A DNA stretch of 7,439 nt from Dehalococcoidia bacterium (GTDB lineage: Bacteria > Chloroflexota > Dehalococcoidia > UBA1151 > UBA1328), in contig JASLNQ010000106.1 of the NCBI GenBank assembly GCA_030745955.1, positions 1-7,439 of the forward strand. Direction: 5' to 3'. The notes under the pieces were generated by a model. That model ran no database searches. It was given only the letters and a program-made list of their open reading frames with translations, and had not been told where the DNA came from. The position numbers and the translations under genes are program-made. This document shows, one piece after another, positions 6,023 to 7,439 of the stretch (the stretch's first letter is position 1; each line of letters begins with the position of its first letter).

Positions 6023-6282
6023 TTCCGCCACTGCTAATCAGAATCAAGGTTCGCAGGTTCGGGCTCTGGCTCCCTGTGTTCCTGGCCTGGCCCATTCTGC
6101 TGGCGCTCTGGCTGCTGCTGCTGCCGGTGCTGCTGATCTGGGCGGCCATCACGTGGCGGTTCCGCTGGGCCTGGTCGATGATCCGACTCGCCCCGGCCGT
6201 CTACGGGCTGTTGTGCGCCATGCGGGGGTTTCACGTCGAGGTGCGAGACGACCAGAACACGGTCCTGATCTCCGTCTGGTGA
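6019..6282 (+). CDS. Conserved-type small membrane protein of the DUF2089/SHOCT operon
   Basis: The protein is 87 aa from GTG 6019. After a basic start (MIPPLLIRIKVRRF), residues 15-46 are strongly hydrophobic (LWLPVFLAWPILLALW, then LLLLPVLLIWAAITW), enough for one long or two tight membrane helices. A basic/Trp-rich turn follows (RFRWAWSMIRL), then a C-terminal soluble segment, MRGFHVEVRDDQNTVLISVW. I recall similar small proteins (WLPLFLxWPLLL plus a GxxVEVRD-like end) beside SHOCT-like and DUF2089 genes in other bacteria, where they are uncharacterised. By the positive-inside rule the N-terminus and the RFRW turn would be cytoplasmic. The start has little SD, but its GTG overlaps the preceding stop, consistent with coupled translation. 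Role unknown; probably a membrane partner of the neighbours. Confidence 0.75.
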   Translation: MIPPLLIRIKVRRFGLWLPVFLAWPILLALWLLLLPVLLIWAAITWRFRWAWSMIRLAPAVYGLLCAMRGFHVEVRDDQNTVLISVW

Positions 6283-6313
6283 TCCACGAAAGAAGTGCGA
6301 AAGCGAACCAGTT

Positions 6314-6760
6314 ATGACTACTGAACGAAAACAGATCCTCGAAATGCTGGCCGACGGCAAGATTTCGGTGGAAGAGGCGGAGAGGTTGCTGCAGCTGACT
6401 TCCGGCGAACCCGGCGGCGGAGGCCAGGGCGAGGGTCGCCCGGCCGGGCCTGTTGGCCTGCGGAGGACCGGCGATGCGAAGTACATACGCGTGGTCGTCG
6501 AGCCGCATGACCCGAACAAGGGCAAGACGCACGTCAACGTGAGAATCCCGCTGAAGATCATCCGCGCCGGTGTGAACCTGGCGTCGCTCATCCCCGGTGA
6601 AGCCGGTGACACGGTGCAGGACAAGCTGCGCGACAAGGGCTTTCCGTTCGATATTTCGAAGCTCGATGACAAGTCGCTCGATGCGTTGATCGAGGGCCTG
6701 CAGGACCTCAGCGTCGATGTCGATGACGACAGGCAGCACGTCAGGGTTTTCGTTGAATAG
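6314..6760 (+). CDS. SHOCT-like domain protein, 148 aa
   Basis: Residues 4-28 (ERKQILEMLADGKISVEEAERLLQL) form the short amphipathic SHOCT-like helix pair common at the ends of oligomerising bacterial proteins. A Gly/Pro-rich linker (about 29-55) leads to a conserved-type C-terminal domain: KYIRVVVEPHDP, KGKTHVNVRIPLKIIRAG, a helical SLDALIEGLQDL and a final strand HVRVFVE. There is no signal peptide or membrane helix, so it is probably cytoplasmic, or membrane-associated through partners. It lies 31 bases after the small membrane protein and 72 bases before the LiaF-like gene. ATG 6314 is the natural start, since the motif begins at once, although no clear SD precedes it. The motif matches the tail of the DUF2089 protein, suggesting the two interact or share a partner. 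Molecular function is unknown. Confidence 0.82.
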   Translation: MTTERKQILEMLADGKISVEEAERLLQLTSGEPGGGGQGEGRPAGPVGLRRTGDAKYIRVVVEPHDPNKGKTHVNVRIPLKIIRAGVNLASLIPGEAGDTVQDKLRDKGFPFDISKLDDKSLDALIEGLQDLSVDVDDDRQHVRVFVE

Positions 6761-6786
6761 ACGGGTACGTAACAAGAGATATTTGC

Positions 6787-6803
6787 TGGCGAACAATTCG
6801 CCA
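6787..6803 (+). promoter_or_regulatory. Perfect 17-bp inverted repeat upstream of the LiaF-like gene
   Basis: TGGCGAA-CAA-TTCGCCA is a perfect 7-bp inverted repeat with a 3-base centre, in the 72-base gap before the LiaF-like gene. It could be an operator for a dimeric regulator or an RNA hairpin affecting distal operon expression. No T-run follows, so it is not an intrinsic terminator. Function inferred only. Confidence 0.45.
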
Positions 6804-6832
6804 CGGCTATGGGGCTGGAAGGGAGCACTACA

Positions 6833-7439
6833 GTGCGAATTAGTGGACCGATAATCGGGCTTGTGATAGCCCTTGTGGGCGCAGCAATCCTGTTCGACAA
6901 CCTCGATTCGAGCTCCAACAACAACATACCGGGCGATTACTGGCCCGTCCTGTTGATAGTCCTGGGGGCCTGGGGCTGGCTCGGCCACGGATTCCGGCCT
7001 GGATTCGGCAGCGTGTTGCTGATGACGCTGGGAGCTATATTCCTGGCGCAGAACCTGGTCGACGACACGAGCATTGGCGACCTGTGGCCGATCCTGGCAA
7101 TCGCGCTGGGCGTCTCCATCGTCCTCGGACCGAAGAGGGGATGGAGCGGCCGGCGAGGCTGGAAAGGCGGTCGCGAAAAAGGTGCCTGGGTCGGAGGCAC
7201 CGGCAACTGGGGTAGACGGGGCCGGTCCAGGCACGACGCGTCGGAGCTCTTCTCGGAGCGCGAGCAGCAGGTTGAGGGCGAGTACACCGGCAGCACTGCC
7301 AGTGTGACACTCGGTGGCGGGGTGCTTGATCTCAGGAATGCAACTCTGCCGGACGAAGGCGCAACGCTGGTCGCGGATGTGAAACTGGGTGAGTACACCG
7401 TCCGGGTGCCCGCCGACTGGCAGCTGGATGTGAAAGCAG
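6833..7439 (+). CDS. LiaF/YvqF-like membrane protein (four-helix domain plus start of C-terminal beta domain), 3' end cut
   Basis: The frame stays open to the window edge for 202 codons. Four hydrophobic helices lie at about residues 5-21, 36-51, 58-75 and 84-99, with the repeated W-P-[IV]-L-x-[IV]-x-L-G pattern (YWPVLLIVLG; LWPILAIALG) of the LiaI/LiaF-type membrane region (DUF5668). A Gly/Arg/Trp-rich cytoplasmic-type linker follows (101-133), then the start of a LiaF/DUF4097-type beta domain (SVTLGGGVLDLRNATL, VKLGEYTVRVP). LiaF proteins in Firmicutes modulate cell-envelope stress two-component signalling; a similar role here is inferred. GTG 6833 has GGGAG (6821-6825) 7 bases upstream. 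ATG 6809 is an in-frame alternative without an SD, adding MGLEGSTT. It is the last visible gene of the operon. Confidence 0.85.
   Translation, partial: MRISGPIIGLVIALVGAAILFDNLDSSSNNNIPGDYWPVLLIVLGAWGWLGHGFRPGFGSVLLMTLGAIFLAQNLVDDTSIGDLWPILAIALGVSIVLGPKRGWSGRRGWKGGREKGAWVGGTGNWGRRGRSRHDASELFSEREQQVEGEYTGSTASVTLGGGVLDLRNATLPDEGATLVADVKLGEYTVRVPADWQLDVKA

Noticed and set aside
6149..7234. Minus-strand open frame of 361 codons across the SHOCT-like and LiaF-like genes
   Set aside because: Its composition is unlike a real protein, and it lies antisense to three recognisable genes.
1..7439. tRNA, rRNA, CRISPR array, insertion sequence or attachment site
   Set aside because: No cloverleaf-like segment, spaced repeat series, transposase motif or paired direct repeats were seen on either strand.

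Overview
The window is a high-GC bacterial chromosome segment (roughly 60% G+C by eye) with short intergenic gaps and several TTG/GTG starts backed by good Shine-Dalgarno (SD) sequences. The gene content (BenE-type carrier, LDH2-type dehydrogenase, short ceramidase-like hydrolase, an extracytoplasmic-function (ECF) sigma factor fused to a bifunctional-nuclease domain, and a DUF2089 / SHOCT-like / LiaF-like operon) fits Chloroflexota, for example a marine SAR202-like lineage. That placement is inferred from family content only.

Layout: (1) 1-1132, minus: a BenE-family membrane carrier whose C-terminus runs off the left edge. (2) 1133-1306: divergent promoter region. (3) 1307/1328-2476, plus: an ECF sigma factor fused in frame to a DUF151 bifunctional nuclease (BFN) domain. 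A strong SD and ATG sit exactly at the domain junction, so a free BFN protein may also be made. (4) 2477-2512: short convergent gap. (5) 5183 to 2513, minus: an LDH2-family oxidoreductase followed, after a 178-base gap with a hairpin, by a neutral-ceramidase-like metal hydrolase. (6) 5184-5468: divergent intergenic region with a strongly AT-rich core. (7) 5469-7439, plus: a tightly packed operon of a DUF2089 HTH protein, an undescribed 64-aa ORF, a small membrane protein, a SHOCT-like protein and a LiaF/YvqF-like four-helix membrane protein cut by the right edge.

How the genes may work together: the plus-strand operon looks like an envelope-associated regulatory module. It combines a DNA-binding-type protein, two proteins sharing the same short helical SHOCT-like motif, and two membrane proteins, one of the LiaF type known in Firmicutes for cell-envelope stress signalling. 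The minus-strand pair looks metabolic (2-hydroxyacid oxidation plus amide or ester hydrolysis), with unknown substrates. The most unusual items are the sigma-BFN fusion with its apparent internal translation start, and the coupled 64-aa ORF. No RNA genes, insertion sequences or CRISPR arrays were seen.
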